Shown piece by piece: positions 1 to 8,214 of a stretch of 64,000 nucleotides of DNA (position 1 is its first letter; every line of letters begins with the position of its first letter). The notes under the pieces were generated by a model. That model saw only the letters and a list, made by a program, of their open reading frames with translations, did no database searches and was not told where the DNA came from. The stretch spans positions 5,022,501-5,086,500 of the forward strand of contig NZ_CP009429.1 in NCBI RefSeq assembly GCF_001314325.1, written 5' to 3'. This stretch comes from Sphingopyxis macrogoltabida (GTDB lineage Bacteria; Pseudomonadota; Alphaproteobacteria; Sphingomonadales; Sphingomonadaceae). Both the position numbers and the translations under genes were made by a program.

Positions 1-787
1 CGGTGCCCCACTGCCGTTCGGCCGCCGCGACCATCGGTCCGACCGGCGCGAGGGGGGCGGGGCCGCTCTTTTCGGGCGGATCGGGATAGGGGAAGGCGGC
101 GGCGTAGAATTTGTCGGTGTCGGCATAATTGGCCGCGATCCCCCACGGCATATAGTGCGTCGCCAGCGACACGAGGCCGGTATAGGTGATCATCAGGATG
201 AAGGGCAGGAACAGCACGCTCGACGCATTATGGACGTCGAGCCAGCTCCGCTGCCCCTTGCCCAGCCGCAGCATGAAATAGTCGGCGATGATCTTCTTGT
301 GCGTGACGATGCCCGAAAGGATCGCCACCAGCATCGCCATCGCGGCGATCCCGACCAGCCACCGTGCCCAAAACCAGTTGATGTAATGCAGGTCGTAATG
401 GAAGCGGTACAGGAAATAGCCGCCGCGCGTATCGCGCGCCGTCACTTCGCGGCCCTGCCGGTCGAGCCGCGCCTCGGTCGGCGCGTCGGCGGGGGCGTCG
501 GGGCCGTTCGCCCAATAGAGTTGCAGGCCCGGCGCGCGCTGGCCGGCGCGATAGATCGACCATTCGGTCGCACCCGGCGCCTTGCGCGCGAGCCAGTCCG
601 CCGCCGCGGCATAGCTTTTGTCGCTGTCGACCGCGATGCTGCCGATCTCGGGCGTCATCCACTGGGTGGTCTCTTCCTGGAAATAGGCCGAGGTGCCGGT
701 GACGAAAATGGCATAGAGCAGCCAGCCGAGGACCAGCCCCGTCCAGGTGTGGAGCCACGCCATCGATTGCCGCAATCCGCCCTTCAC
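1..787 (-). CDS. PepSY-type membrane protein (partial, runs off left edge)
   Basis: This is the N-terminal part of a PepSY-associated transmembrane protein, often annotated as an iron-regulated membrane protein and found near TonB-dependent siderophore receptors. About 262 residues are visible. An N-terminal membrane helix begins near the motif MAWLHTWTGLVLGW, followed by a periplasmic stretch. Two more helices follow, around WARWLVGIAAMAMLVAILSG and VLFLPFILMITYTGLVS. HYDLHY and VHNAS are the expected histidine-containing surroundings. I chose the GTG at 787 because it overlaps the stop of the upstream DUF3649 gene (GTGA); an internal ATG nine codons later is the alternative. The role in iron uptake or ferric reduction is a family-based inference. 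The C-terminus lies outside the window. Confidence 0.8.
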   Translation of the reverse strand, partial: MKGGLRQSMAWLHTWTGLVLGWLLYAIFVTGTSAYFQEETTQWMTPEIGSIAVDSDKSYAAAADWLARKAPGATEWSIYRAGQRAPGLQLYWANGPDAPADAPTEARLDRQGREVTARDTRGGYFLYRFHYDLHYINWFWARWLVGIAAMAMLVAILSGIVTHKKIIADYFMLRLGKGQRSWLDVHNASSVLFLPFILMITYTGLVSLATHYMPWGIAANYADTDKFYAAAFPYPDPPEKSGPAPLAPVGPMVAAAERQWGT

Positions 788-1092
788 AGCCGCCCGCCCC
801 ACAGGATGAGCAGCCAGTCGGCGAGTGCGAGTGCGGTGCCCGCACCGACCATGACCAGCCACAGTTTCGCGGTCGAGCGCACCGCAAAGCACAGCATCGC
901 GATCAGCGCGAACGCCGCGAAGGAGATAAGGGTCGCGCCGACCGACGCCTGCGCCGGGCCGCCGGGCAGGATCCGCGCGAGCCAAACCGTGAGCAGCGCG
1001 GTCAGCGCATAGTTCAGCGGCACCGCGGCCAATATCCGCAGCGTCACGTCGCGCCGATTTGTCGCCCGCAATTTTTCCGCCGCCTTCGCCAT
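784..1092 (-). CDS. DUF3649-like small inner-membrane protein
   Basis: A 102-residue protein with three or four hydrophobic helices and a basic N-terminus (MAKAAEKLRATNRRDV). The pattern LRILAAVPLNYALTALL fits DUF3649, a family annotated as iron transporter or iron-uptake associated and usually encoded beside PepSY proteins. The ATG at 1092 is preceded by an AGGGG ribosome-binding site. A TTG-type start 12 codons upstream is open but has no such site. Its stop overlaps the start of the PepSY gene, so the two are co-transcribed. No catalytic residues are visible; it is probably a structural partner of the PepSY protein. The TonB receptor usually found with this pair is not adjacent here. Confidence 0.7.
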   Translation of the reverse strand: MAKAAEKLRATNRRDVTLRILAAVPLNYALTALLTVWLARILPGGPAQASVGATLISFAAFALIAMLCFAVRSTAKLWLVMVGAGTALALADWLLILWGGRL

Positions 1093-1137
1093 CGCGGCCC
1101 CTGTCGCAATCTTGCGACTAATTAGCAATAGCGTAAA

Positions 1138-2280
1138 TCAGGGCGAGGGGGTGAAGGCCTGAATCTCGCCGTCTTTCAGGAAAGCGTCGTGGCATCGCCC
1201 GATCGCCGCCCAGTCGGGCTCGACGCCCAGCCCGGGCGTTTCGGCGGGCACGACGCCGCCGCGGCGGACGAGCCAGGGGTCTCCGAGGATCAGGTCGTCG
1301 GCGATCGAGTCGATCAGCGCCTGTCCCGGCCGGTCGAGCCCGGGCAGGCTGATCCCGAGATGGACCATCGCCGCCCAGCCGATGCCCGATTCGGCGTGCG
1401 AGCGCAGCCACAGGCGGCGGCCGAGCGCGCCGCACACCTCGGCAAGCCGCCGCACCGCCGAAATCCCGCCGCAGGCGTCGAGCGTCGGCACGATCCCGCG
1501 GATGCCGGGATAGGCGCGCATGAGGTCGATATCGGCGGCGTGCGTCGACACGTTGAGGCGATATTCGCGGCCGATCCGTTCCATGTCGGCGAGCGAAGCG
1601 ACGGGTTCCTCCAGATTTTCGAGAAACGACGCTGTTGCAGCGGCGAATTTGCGGGCGTCATCGAAGCTGAGGCCCATATTGGCGTCGACCGCGATCCGTG
1701 CGCGTCCCGCAAGCGCGTCGTGGAGCGCACGGACCATCTCGATTTCGAGGTCGATCGGGTGGACGCCGATCTTGACCTCGAAAATCGGCGCGCCGCTTTC
1801 GTCGATGGCGCGGCGGGCGCGGTCGACCATCGCGGTGACCGCCCTGGCGGGATCGGGCTCGGCATAGGAATAGGCGACGAAAGGCGCCCGCGGCCGGCAC
1901 GCACCGCCGAGCAGGCGATAGAGCGGCAGGCCGCTGTGCTTGGCGAGGAGATCCCAGAGCGCGATCTCGAGCCCGCCCCAGACCGCGAGCCGCATCTTCA
2001 GCGAGGGCGTGCCGAGGTCGAGGTGGCGCGGCAGGCAGTGGCGGCGCAGCAGTGCGTGGTCGAGCGCGTCGAGCCCGATCAGCGCCGGCGCGAACTCGCG
2101 GGCGATGATGTCGGCGGGAAAGGCATAGCTCGCCTCGCCATATCCGGTCTCGCCCGTCGTCGTTTCGACGGCGATGATCGTCCGCGTCGACGCGGCGATC
2201 GCGCCGCAGGTCATCACCGGGGTCGAGCGATAGGGGATGTTGACCGGGATCGCCCGGATGTCCCTGATCCGGCAGCTCAT
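1138..2280 (-). CDS. Enolase-superfamily (mandelate racemase/glucarate dehydratase-like) enzyme
   Basis: A 380-residue member of the enolase superfamily, whose enzymes abstract a proton next to a carboxylate using a magnesium ion. The N-terminal capping domain is followed by the barrel with EVKIG, the first metal ligand in VDANMG and the second in NLEEPV. Asp in TLDACGG and His in RSHAESGIGWAAM look like the Asp-His dyad of mandelate racemase and glucarate dehydratase. Where the third ligand is expected the sequence reads VSTHAAD, with no clear Asp, Glu or Asn. The C-terminal APGLGVEPD-like ending (TPGLGVEPD) also resembles glucarate dehydratases. The ATG at 2280 is one base after the stop of the S9 peptidase gene. 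Substrate unknown; an acid sugar or a peptidase product are both possible. Confidence 0.75.
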   Translation of the reverse strand: MSCRIRDIRAIPVNIPYRSTPVMTCGAIAASTRTIIAVETTTGETGYGEASYAFPADIIAREFAPALIGLDALDHALLRRHCLPRHLDLGTPSLKMRLAVWGGLEIALWDLLAKHSGLPLYRLLGGACRPRAPFVAYSYAEPDPARAVTAMVDRARRAIDESGAPIFEVKIGVHPIDLEIEMVRALHDALAGRARIAVDANMGLSFDDARKFAAATASFLENLEEPVASLADMERIGREYRLNVSTHAADIDLMRAYPGIRGIVPTLDACGGISAVRRLAEVCGALGRRLWLRSHAESGIGWAAMVHLGISLPGLDRPGQALIDSIADDLILGDPWLVRRGGVVPAETPGLGVEPDWAAIGRCHDAFLKDGEIQAFTPSP

Positions 2281-2281
2281 C

Positions 2282-4543
2282 CTAATTTTTGAGGTAGCGG
2301 TCGAAATGGCGGACGAGCTTGTCGATGAAATAGCTCTCCTGCTTCGCGCCATAGCCGTGGATTTCGTCGGGCAGCAGGACGAATTCATGATTGATGCGGG
2401 CGCGAATCAGCGCGTCGGTCATCTTGTTGGCATTTTGCCACGGGCACATGTCGCTCGACCCCGTGGCGATCATCAGATCGCCCTGCAGCCCGGGTGCGTC
2501 GGCGAACAGCGAGGCATCCTCATAGGCGGCGGCGTTGTCGGGACCGGGAGGCCCGCCGAAATAGGGTTCGTAGATGAAATAGTCATAGGGTTCGAACCCC
2601 GGCGCCGACGCGACGCCGGCGCGATAGACGTCGGGATGGTCGAGCATGCAGGCGACGGTGTGATAGCCTCCCCATGAATGACCCCAGATGCCGACGCGGC
2701 CGATGTCCATCCACGGACGGTCGGCGGCCAAGGCCTTTAGCGCCGCGGCATGATCGTTGCCGACGTGGCGCCGCCATTCGCGGTAAGAGGTTTGCTGGAA
2801 GGCCTTCGACCGTTCGGGGGTGCCGCGCGCGTCGAGCACGACGACGACATAGCCGAGCTGGGTCAGCGCCGGGTTGACCGCATAGATGGGCGAGCCGGCG
2901 GGGGCGTAGAAATAATGCGGCGTGTTGACGATCTGCGGCCCGCCATAAATCCATTCGATCACCGGATAGCGGACGTCCGGATCGAAGTTCGCGGGTTTGA
3001 AGACGACACCCCAGATATCGGTCTCGCCATCGGCCGCCTTGACCGAAAATTGCTCGGGCGGCGTCCAGCCGAGCTTTTCGAGACCCGAAATGTCGGCGGG
3101 ATCGAAGCGGTGGAGCAGCGTGCCATCGCTGCGGCGGACCTCGCTCTGCGGTGCCATGTCGGGCAGCGAACGCGTCGCGACGAAGCTGCCGAAATCGGGC
3201 GCGAGCTGAATTTCGTGCACGCCGGCTTCGGGGGTCAACCGTTGGACCGCGCCGCCGTTCAGCGGCACGCGGCAGAAATGTACGTCATAAGGCCGCGCCG
3301 GATCGTGGTGCGCCGTGAAATAGACGTGCCCGCCCTGCGCATCGACGCCGAGGACATCGAGCACCGGCCAGTCGCCGTCGGTCAGCCGCCGCTGCAAGCC
3401 GCCGTCCATGTCGTAATGATAGAGATGGTTCCAGCCGTCGGCCTCCGATTCCCAGAGGAAGCCGCCGCGATCGGGGAGCAGGGTGCAACCCGGGCGTCCC
3501 CAGACGATCTGGTGCTGGATGCGAATATAGCTGTCGCCGCGCTCTTGGTGGATCAGCCGGGCGGCGCCGGTGACGCCGTCGGCTTCATAAAGCGCGGCTT
3601 CGTGCGCATCGCGCGAGAAAAGCATGAAATAGAGGCGGCGCGCATCGGGCGTCCAGCCGAGGAACAGCAGCATCTGGTCCTCGGTCGGCACGTCGATGCG
3701 GATCGCCTTGCGCTGGAGGACATCGACCAGATAGGGCTCGATGACCGGGATCGGGTCGCCGGTGCGCGCAACGCGCACCTCTTCGACTTCGTCATAGCGT
3801 TTCAGCAGGTGCGTGCGCGTTTGCACCGGAACTTGGCGCTGGTCGAATTTGGTGGCGAACAGCCGCAGGCTGTCGGGCGACCAGGGATTGACGGTGCGGT
3901 GGACCAGCGAGCCGCCCGCCGCATGGCCGATGCGCAGCGACTCGATATCCCAGCCATGATAGCGCTCGCCGTCGCCGGTCAGCATCTCGGTGCGGCCGTC
4001 GCCGGTGTAATGCAGCGCCAGATCATGATCCTTGAGGCCGATCAGCATCTTGCCGTCGGGCGAGGGCATTTCGGGCACCGCCAGCACCTCGGCATGATAG
4101 GAGGGGCGGAAAAATTCGCGCGGGCCGGCGAGTTGCTGCGGCGTGCGGCCGAACAATTGCTCCATCAAATTCGGTGCCGGCTCGGCAGCGATCGCATGAT
4201 CTTCGCGGTTCAGCCGGTATGTCGTCCCCTCGAACTGGAAAAGGATCGCCTCGCCGGCGTCGGTGAAGCTCGTAAAGGGGAGGCCGGCATAGGGGAGCGG
4301 GCGGCCGAGCAGCGCCGACAGCGCGTCGCGGACGCGCGCGACGTCGAACATGTCGTCGACCTTGCCCGACCGGGGATCGAACCGCTTGATCGCCACATTA
4401 TGCGGCGCATCCACCACATAGCAGAAGCGCCCGTCGGGCAGCCAGTTCACCGCGACGCGGCCGCCCTTGACGAGCGACCCCATGTCGAGAAACGCCTCGA
4501 ACCGCTTCGTCTGTTCCGCGTCGTTCCGCGATATATCCGGCAT
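2282..4543 (-). CDS. S9 family (dipeptidyl-peptidase IV/prolyl oligopeptidase-type) serine peptidase
   Basis: A 753-residue serine peptidase with an N-terminal beta-propeller-like half (DPP-IV N-terminal type) and a C-terminal alpha/beta-hydrolase domain. The catalytic triad is readable: Ser623 in GHSWGG, Asp698 in SSDMCPW and His729 in DEIHGYG. No signal peptide is seen, so it is probably cytoplasmic, cleaving short peptides after proline or similar residues. The enolase-superfamily gene follows after one base, so the pair forms an operon. A TTGACA/TATGGT promoter-like pair lies 80-110 bp upstream. The exact specificity within S9B/S9C cannot be read from sequence. Confidence 0.88.
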   Translation of the reverse strand: MPDISRNDAEQTKRFEAFLDMGSLVKGGRVAVNWLPDGRFCYVVDAPHNVAIKRFDPRSGKVDDMFDVARVRDALSALLGRPLPYAGLPFTSFTDAGEAILFQFEGTTYRLNREDHAIAAEPAPNLMEQLFGRTPQQLAGPREFFRPSYHAEVLAVPEMPSPDGKMLIGLKDHDLALHYTGDGRTEMLTGDGERYHGWDIESLRIGHAAGGSLVHRTVNPWSPDSLRLFATKFDQRQVPVQTRTHLLKRYDEVEEVRVARTGDPIPVIEPYLVDVLQRKAIRIDVPTEDQMLLFLGWTPDARRLYFMLFSRDAHEAALYEADGVTGAARLIHQERGDSYIRIQHQIVWGRPGCTLLPDRGGFLWESEADGWNHLYHYDMDGGLQRRLTDGDWPVLDVLGVDAQGGHVYFTAHHDPARPYDVHFCRVPLNGGAVQRLTPEAGVHEIQLAPDFGSFVATRSLPDMAPQSEVRRSDGTLLHRFDPADISGLEKLGWTPPEQFSVKAADGETDIWGVVFKPANFDPDVRYPVIEWIYGGPQIVNTPHYFYAPAGSPIYAVNPALTQLGYVVVVLDARGTPERSKAFQQTSYREWRRHVGNDHAAALKALAADRPWMDIGRVGIWGHSWGGYHTVACMLDHPDVYRAGVASAPGFEPYDYFIYEPYFGGPPGPDNAAAYEDASLFADAPGLQGDLMIATGSSDMCPWQNANKMTDALIRARINHEFVLLPDEIHGYGAKQESYFIDKLVRHFDRYLKN

Positions 4544-4623
4544 CTTGCTTCCTCATTTGCCCGGCATTGCGCCTGCTGCTCCCGCGCCGAAGATCGCCGT
4601 CCGGCGCGTCTCCAGCACCGCGA

Positions 4624-4651
4624 ACCATACATCACTGTATTGACCTGTCAA
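4624..4651 (-). promoter_or_regulatory. Putative sigma-70-type promoter of the S9 peptidase operon
   Basis: Reading the minus strand, a perfect TTGACA (4651-4646) is followed after 16 bases by TATGGT (4629-4624). The predicted transcript would start near 4616 and leave a leader of about 70 bases before the peptidase ATG at 4543. This is a motif match by eye only. Confidence 0.4.
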
Positions 4652-4769
4652 CGGACTCGCGACGCCGGGCCGCAAGGCCGGGGATAGCGGACAGGCAAAT
4701 CCTGCGGCCGCTCCGAAGCAAGGCAAGCGTTCGGCAGCATCGAAAACTGTGGCTGGCAGGAAGGGAAGA

Positions 4770-4843
4770 TGGATGCCCCGTGAGGATTCGAACCTCAATA
4801 GACGGAATCAGAATCCGTAGTCTTACCATTAGACGACGGGGCA
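4770..4843 (-). tRNA. tRNA-Gln (anticodon CUG)
   Basis: The minus strand folds into a 74-nt tRNA. The 7-bp acceptor stem is TGCCCCG/CGGGGCA, the D arm contains CTAATGGTAAG, and the anticodon loop TTCTGAT reads CUG (codon CAG). The T arm contains GGTTCGAATCC, and U73 is followed by an encoded CCA (4772-4770). Confidence 0.95.
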
Positions 4844-5012
4844 ATGAGGCGGGCGCAATATGATTGCGTGGGCCGCCTGTCAAGGCCGCTGCGCCGGGGC
4901 GTGGCCTGTCGGCAAACAGTGCGCTTGCCCTGCCGTATTTCGCCGCTAGCATCGCGCTCGATAACAAGAGACGGGGCCGCGCCCGCGCGGACACCCTCGA
5001 AGGAGTGGGCTG

Positions 5013-6305
5013 ATGCGTCATGTCGCGATCGTCGGGTCGGGTCCCGCGGGCTATTACACCGCCGAAACCTTGCAAAAGGCCGACGATATCGCGGTCGATG
5101 TGATCGACCGGCTGCCGGTGCCCTATGGCCTGATCCGCACCGGCGTCGCGCCCGATCACCAGTCGATCAAGGCGGTCTCGCGGCGTTACGAAGGCGTTGC
5201 GCTCACCGACAATGTCCGTTTCGTCGGCCATGTCGCGGTCGGCAGCGACGTGACGATCGACGAGCTGGTCGGCCTGTACGACGCCGTCGTGCTGGCGACG
5301 GGGGCGCCGAACGATCGCTCGCTCGACATCCCCGGCGCCGACCTGCCCGGCGTCATCGGCAGTGCGGCGTTTGTCGGCTGGTACAACGGCCATCCCGACT
5401 TCGCCGGCCTGAACCCGCCGCTCGGCGCCGCCGGGGTCGCGGTGATCGGCAACGGCAATGTCGCGCTCGACGTCGCGCGCATCCTCGCCAAGGTGCCGGC
5501 CGAATTCGCCGGCAGCGATATCGTCGCGCACGCACGCGCGGCGCTGTCGGAAAGCGCGGTGCGCCATATCCATATCCTCGGCCGCCGCGGGCCGCACCAG
5601 ATCGCGATGACGCCGAAGGAGCTGGGCGAACTGGGCCACCTCGACCGCGCCAGCCCGCGCGTCGACCCCGCCGACCTGCCGCCCGAGGGCGACGACGCGC
5701 TGCTCGAGCCCGGGATGCGCAAGTCGGTTACCCATCTCCGCAGCTTTGCCGCCAATCCGGTCGCGAAGCCGGTGACGATCGATTTCGATTTCTTCGCCAT
5801 GCCCGTCGCGATCGAGGGAGACGGCAAGGTGCAGCGCGTCATCGTCGAGCGTACGACGCTCGACGGCGAGCTGCGCAGCCACGGCACCGGCGAAACCTAT
5901 GCGATCGATGCGGGGCTGGTGATCAGCTGCATCGGTTACCAGACGCCGCCGATCCCCGGCGTACCCTATGAGCATGGCCGCGGCCGCTTCGCCAACGACG
6001 ACGGGCGCATCCTCCCCGGCCTTTATTGCGTCGGCTGGGCACGGCGCGGCCCGTCGGGGACGATCGGCACGAACAAGCCCGACGGGGCGCGGATCGGCGA
6101 AATGGTACTGGGTGATATCGGGCGCGGCGCGGCCAAGGCGGGGCGCCCGGGGCTCGATGCGCTGCTCGCCAGCCGCGGCGTGACGCCGGTGACCTTCCGC
6201 GACTGGCGGCGGATCGAGGAAGCCGAGATCAAGGCGGCGCTCGACGGCAATCCGCGCGAGAAATTCGTCACCATCGAAGCGATGCTCGAAGCCATCGGGC
6301 GGTGA
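5013..6305 (+). CDS. FprA-type FAD-dependent ferredoxin-NADP+ reductase
   Basis: A 430-residue flavoprotein of the adrenodoxin/FprA reductase family, which passes electrons between NADPH and a ferredoxin. The N-terminal FAD-binding Rossmann motif is VAIVGSGPAGYYTAE, followed by the family signature RLPVPYGLIRTGVAPDH. A second nucleotide-binding motif, VIGNGNVALDVARIL, sits mid-protein. Near the C-terminus the GWARRGPSGTIGTNKPD block is characteristic of this family. A strong GAAGGAG ribosome-binding site precedes the ATG. The stop overlaps the start of the DoxX-like gene. The ferredoxin partner is not in the window; it may serve cytochrome P450 or iron-sulfur assembly. Confidence 0.9.
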   Translation: MRHVAIVGSGPAGYYTAETLQKADDIAVDVIDRLPVPYGLIRTGVAPDHQSIKAVSRRYEGVALTDNVRFVGHVAVGSDVTIDELVGLYDAVVLATGAPNDRSLDIPGADLPGVIGSAAFVGWYNGHPDFAGLNPPLGAAGVAVIGNGNVALDVARILAKVPAEFAGSDIVAHARAALSESAVRHIHILGRRGPHQIAMTPKELGELGHLDRASPRVDPADLPPEGDDALLEPGMRKSVTHLRSFAANPVAKPVTIDFDFFAMPVAIEGDGKVQRVIVERTTLDGELRSHGTGETYAIDAGLVISCIGYQTPPIPGVPYEHGRGRFANDDGRILPGLYCVGWARRGPSGTIGTNKPDGARIGEMVLGDIGRGAAKAGRPGLDALLASRGVTPVTFRDWRRIEEAEIKAALDGNPREKFVTIEAMLEAIGR

Positions 6306-6730
6306 CGCCCGGCGAAGGGCGCGCTTTGAACGACCCGATCCGTACCGCGCTCCGCTGGCTGCTTGCGCTGGCCTATGGCGCGGCGGGCTATCTCCATCTC
6401 GCCCGTCCGGCGCCTTTCCTCGCGATCACCCCGCCGTGGGTGCCCGAGCCGGGGTTCGTCGTCGCGGCGACCGGCGCGGCCGAAATCGCCGGCGCCATCG
6501 GGTTGATGATCCCGCGGGTGCGCAAGGCCGCCGGGTGGGGCCTCGCGCTCTATGCGCTGTGCGTGTGGCCGGCGAATTTCCACCATGCCTTTGCGCAGAT
6601 CGCGATCGGCGGCGAAACGCTCGGCTGGTGGTATCATGGCCCGCGGCTGGCCGCGCAGCCGCTGATCATCTGGTGGGCGCTGTGGGCCAGCGGCGCGGTG
6701 GACTGGCCGTTTGGCAAAGGAAATAAATAA
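6302..6730 (+). CDS. DoxX-family membrane protein
   Basis: A small hydrophobic protein with four predicted membrane helices, typical of the DoxX family. Visible blocks are AAGYLHLARPAPFLAITPPWVP, ATGAAEIAGAIGLMIPRVRKAAG and NFHHAFAQIAIGG, the last with the conserved Asn-His region. The GTG at 6302 overlaps the reductase stop. A TTG at 6326 with a GAAGGG site six bases upstream is an equally plausible start, giving 134 residues that begin with MNDPIRT. DoxX proteins are linked to thiol and oxidative stress or quinol chemistry, but most have no known function. Co-transcription with the reductase suggests a redox role, which is inference. Confidence 0.78.
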   Translation: MTPGEGRALNDPIRTALRWLLALAYGAAGYLHLARPAPFLAITPPWVPEPGFVVAATGAAEIAGAIGLMIPRVRKAAGWGLALYALCVWPANFHHAFAQIAIGGETLGWWYHGPRLAAQPLIIWWALWASGAVDWPFGKGNK

Positions 6731-6820
6731 CGTCGCCCCCGCGCAGGCGGGGGCCGCCGGCGGTTTACACGGCGATGCAGGAATAGGCCTCCAGCGGCCC
6801 CCGCCTGCGCGGGGGCGACG
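6731..6820. repeat. REP-like double palindrome between convergent genes
   Basis: Two arms, 6731-6757 and 6794-6820, are perfect 27-of-27 reverse complements around a 36-bp spacer. Each arm is itself a palindrome (CCCCCGC/GCGGGGG with a GCAG loop). It begins at the DoxX stop and ends 6 bp before the dipeptidase stop, so it could terminate transcription from both sides. Confidence 0.8.
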
Positions 6821-6826
6821 GGCATG

Positions 6827-8098
6827 TCATTTCGCGACCGGCGTTTCGACCGGCGGCTGGCCCTTCTGGCTGGCCGCATAGGCTTCGACCGCCTTCAGCA
6901 CGCGCAGCATGTTGCCGCTTGCGATCTTTTCGAGATCGGCCTGGCTGTAGCCGCGCCGCGCGAGTTCGGTGAGCAGCGCGGGGTAGCCCGTCACATCCTC
7001 CATGCCCGTCGGGGTGATTTCGATCCCGTCATAGTCGCTGCCGAGCCCGATATGGTCGACCCCGATCGTCTTGCGGATATGGTCGATATGGTCGGCGGCT
7101 TTCGCGATCGGCGTCGGGGGCACCGGATTGGCGTCGTCCCACGCCTTCAGCGCCGCTTCGGCGCTCGCGGGATTGCCGAGATATTGCGCGTCGATGCGCG
7201 CCTTTTCGGCGGTGCGGGCGAGATCGCGGGCGCGCACGGCCGGGTCGAGGAAGAGCGGATAGAAGACGACCATGATCACGCCGCCGTTCGCCTTGACCGC
7301 GGGCAGTACGCTGTCGGGTACGTTGCGCGGATGGTCGTTGACCGCACGCACGCCCGAATGGCTGAACATCACCGGCGCCTTTGCGGTTTCGAGCGCGTCC
7401 TTCATCGTCGCTTCGCTGACGTGGCTGAGGTCGACGATCATCCCGATGCGGTTCATCTCGCGCACCACCTGACGCCCGAAATCGGTGAGCCCGTCATGCT
7501 TCGGCGCGTCGGTCGCGCTGTCGCCCCACGGCGTCGTCTTGCCATGGGTCAGCGTCATGTAACGCGCGCCGAGGTCGTACATCTGGCGCAGCACGGCGAG
7601 TGAGGAGCCGATCGACTGGCCACCCTCCATGCCGAGCATGCCGCCGATCTTGCCCGCCTTCATCGCCTTTTCGAGCCCTGCCGCATCGGGCACGAGCACA
7701 AGGTCGTTCGGGTAGCGCGCGACCAGCCGCTTCATCACGTCGATCTGTTCGAGCGTCTGCTGCACCGCTTCGGCTTCGTCGTCGTTCGACGGGACATAGA
7801 CCGACCAGAATTGCGCGCCGACGCGGCCCTTGCGCAGCCGCGCCAGGTCGGTGTGCATCGCGAGTTCGGGCGGCGTCGCATCGGGGCGTGCGGTGTCTGT
7901 CGTGTCCTGGAAATCGAAGTCGTTGATCACATTGCCGACGCGCAGGCGCAGCGCCCACGGCACGTCGTTGTGACCGTCGAAGACCGGCGCGCGCTTGAGC
8001 GCCGCCTCGGCGACCGCCTCGGGCGATTGTTGCGCGTTGGCAGGAGAGGACAGGAGGGCGAGAGCGGCGAGGCCGGCGAGCAGGGTGGGCTTGTTCAT
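6827..8098 (-). CDS. Membrane dipeptidase (peptidase M19, renal dipeptidase family)
   Basis: A 423-residue zinc dipeptidase exported to the periplasm. The N-terminus (NKPTLLAGLAALALLSSPANAQQ) is a classical signal peptide with an A-N-A cleavage site. The mature protein begins the barrel with the metal-binding motif DGHNDVPW. It contains EGGQSIGSS, which includes the bridging glutamate, and later LTHGKTTPWGDSATD, IVDLSHVSE and FSHSGVRAV, all matching M19. The HIGLGSDYDG block is the C-terminal family signature. The ATG at 8098 was chosen because it starts the signal peptide; an open extension upstream lacks support. It hydrolyses L-Xaa-D/L-Xaa dipeptides. It converges on the DoxX gene across the REP palindrome. 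Confidence 0.92.
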   Translation of the reverse strand: MNKPTLLAGLAALALLSSPANAQQSPEAVAEAALKRAPVFDGHNDVPWALRLRVGNVINDFDFQDTTDTARPDATPPELAMHTDLARLRKGRVGAQFWSVYVPSNDDEAEAVQQTLEQIDVMKRLVARYPNDLVLVPDAAGLEKAMKAGKIGGMLGMEGGQSIGSSLAVLRQMYDLGARYMTLTHGKTTPWGDSATDAPKHDGLTDFGRQVVREMNRIGMIVDLSHVSEATMKDALETAKAPVMFSHSGVRAVNDHPRNVPDSVLPAVKANGGVIMVVFYPLFLDPAVRARDLARTAEKARIDAQYLGNPASAEAALKAWDDANPVPPTPIAKAADHIDHIRKTIGVDHIGLGSDYDGIEITPTGMEDVTGYPALLTELARRGYSQADLEKIASGNMLRVLKAVEAYAASQKGQPPVETPVAK

Positions 8099-8214
8099 GG
8101 CGCGCAACCTTAGGGGTTCGCGCATGAAAATCGAGCCCGAGATTTGCTCGCGGCGAGCGATAGATGGACGGCGCCCCCTTGACCCCGCGCCGCTCTCCGC
8201 TCAGCCTGCGTGTC

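Noticed and set aside
2750..4687. A 645-codon open frame antisense to the S9 peptidase
   Set aside because: Same pattern: antisense shadow of a gene with an intact catalytic triad on the other strand.
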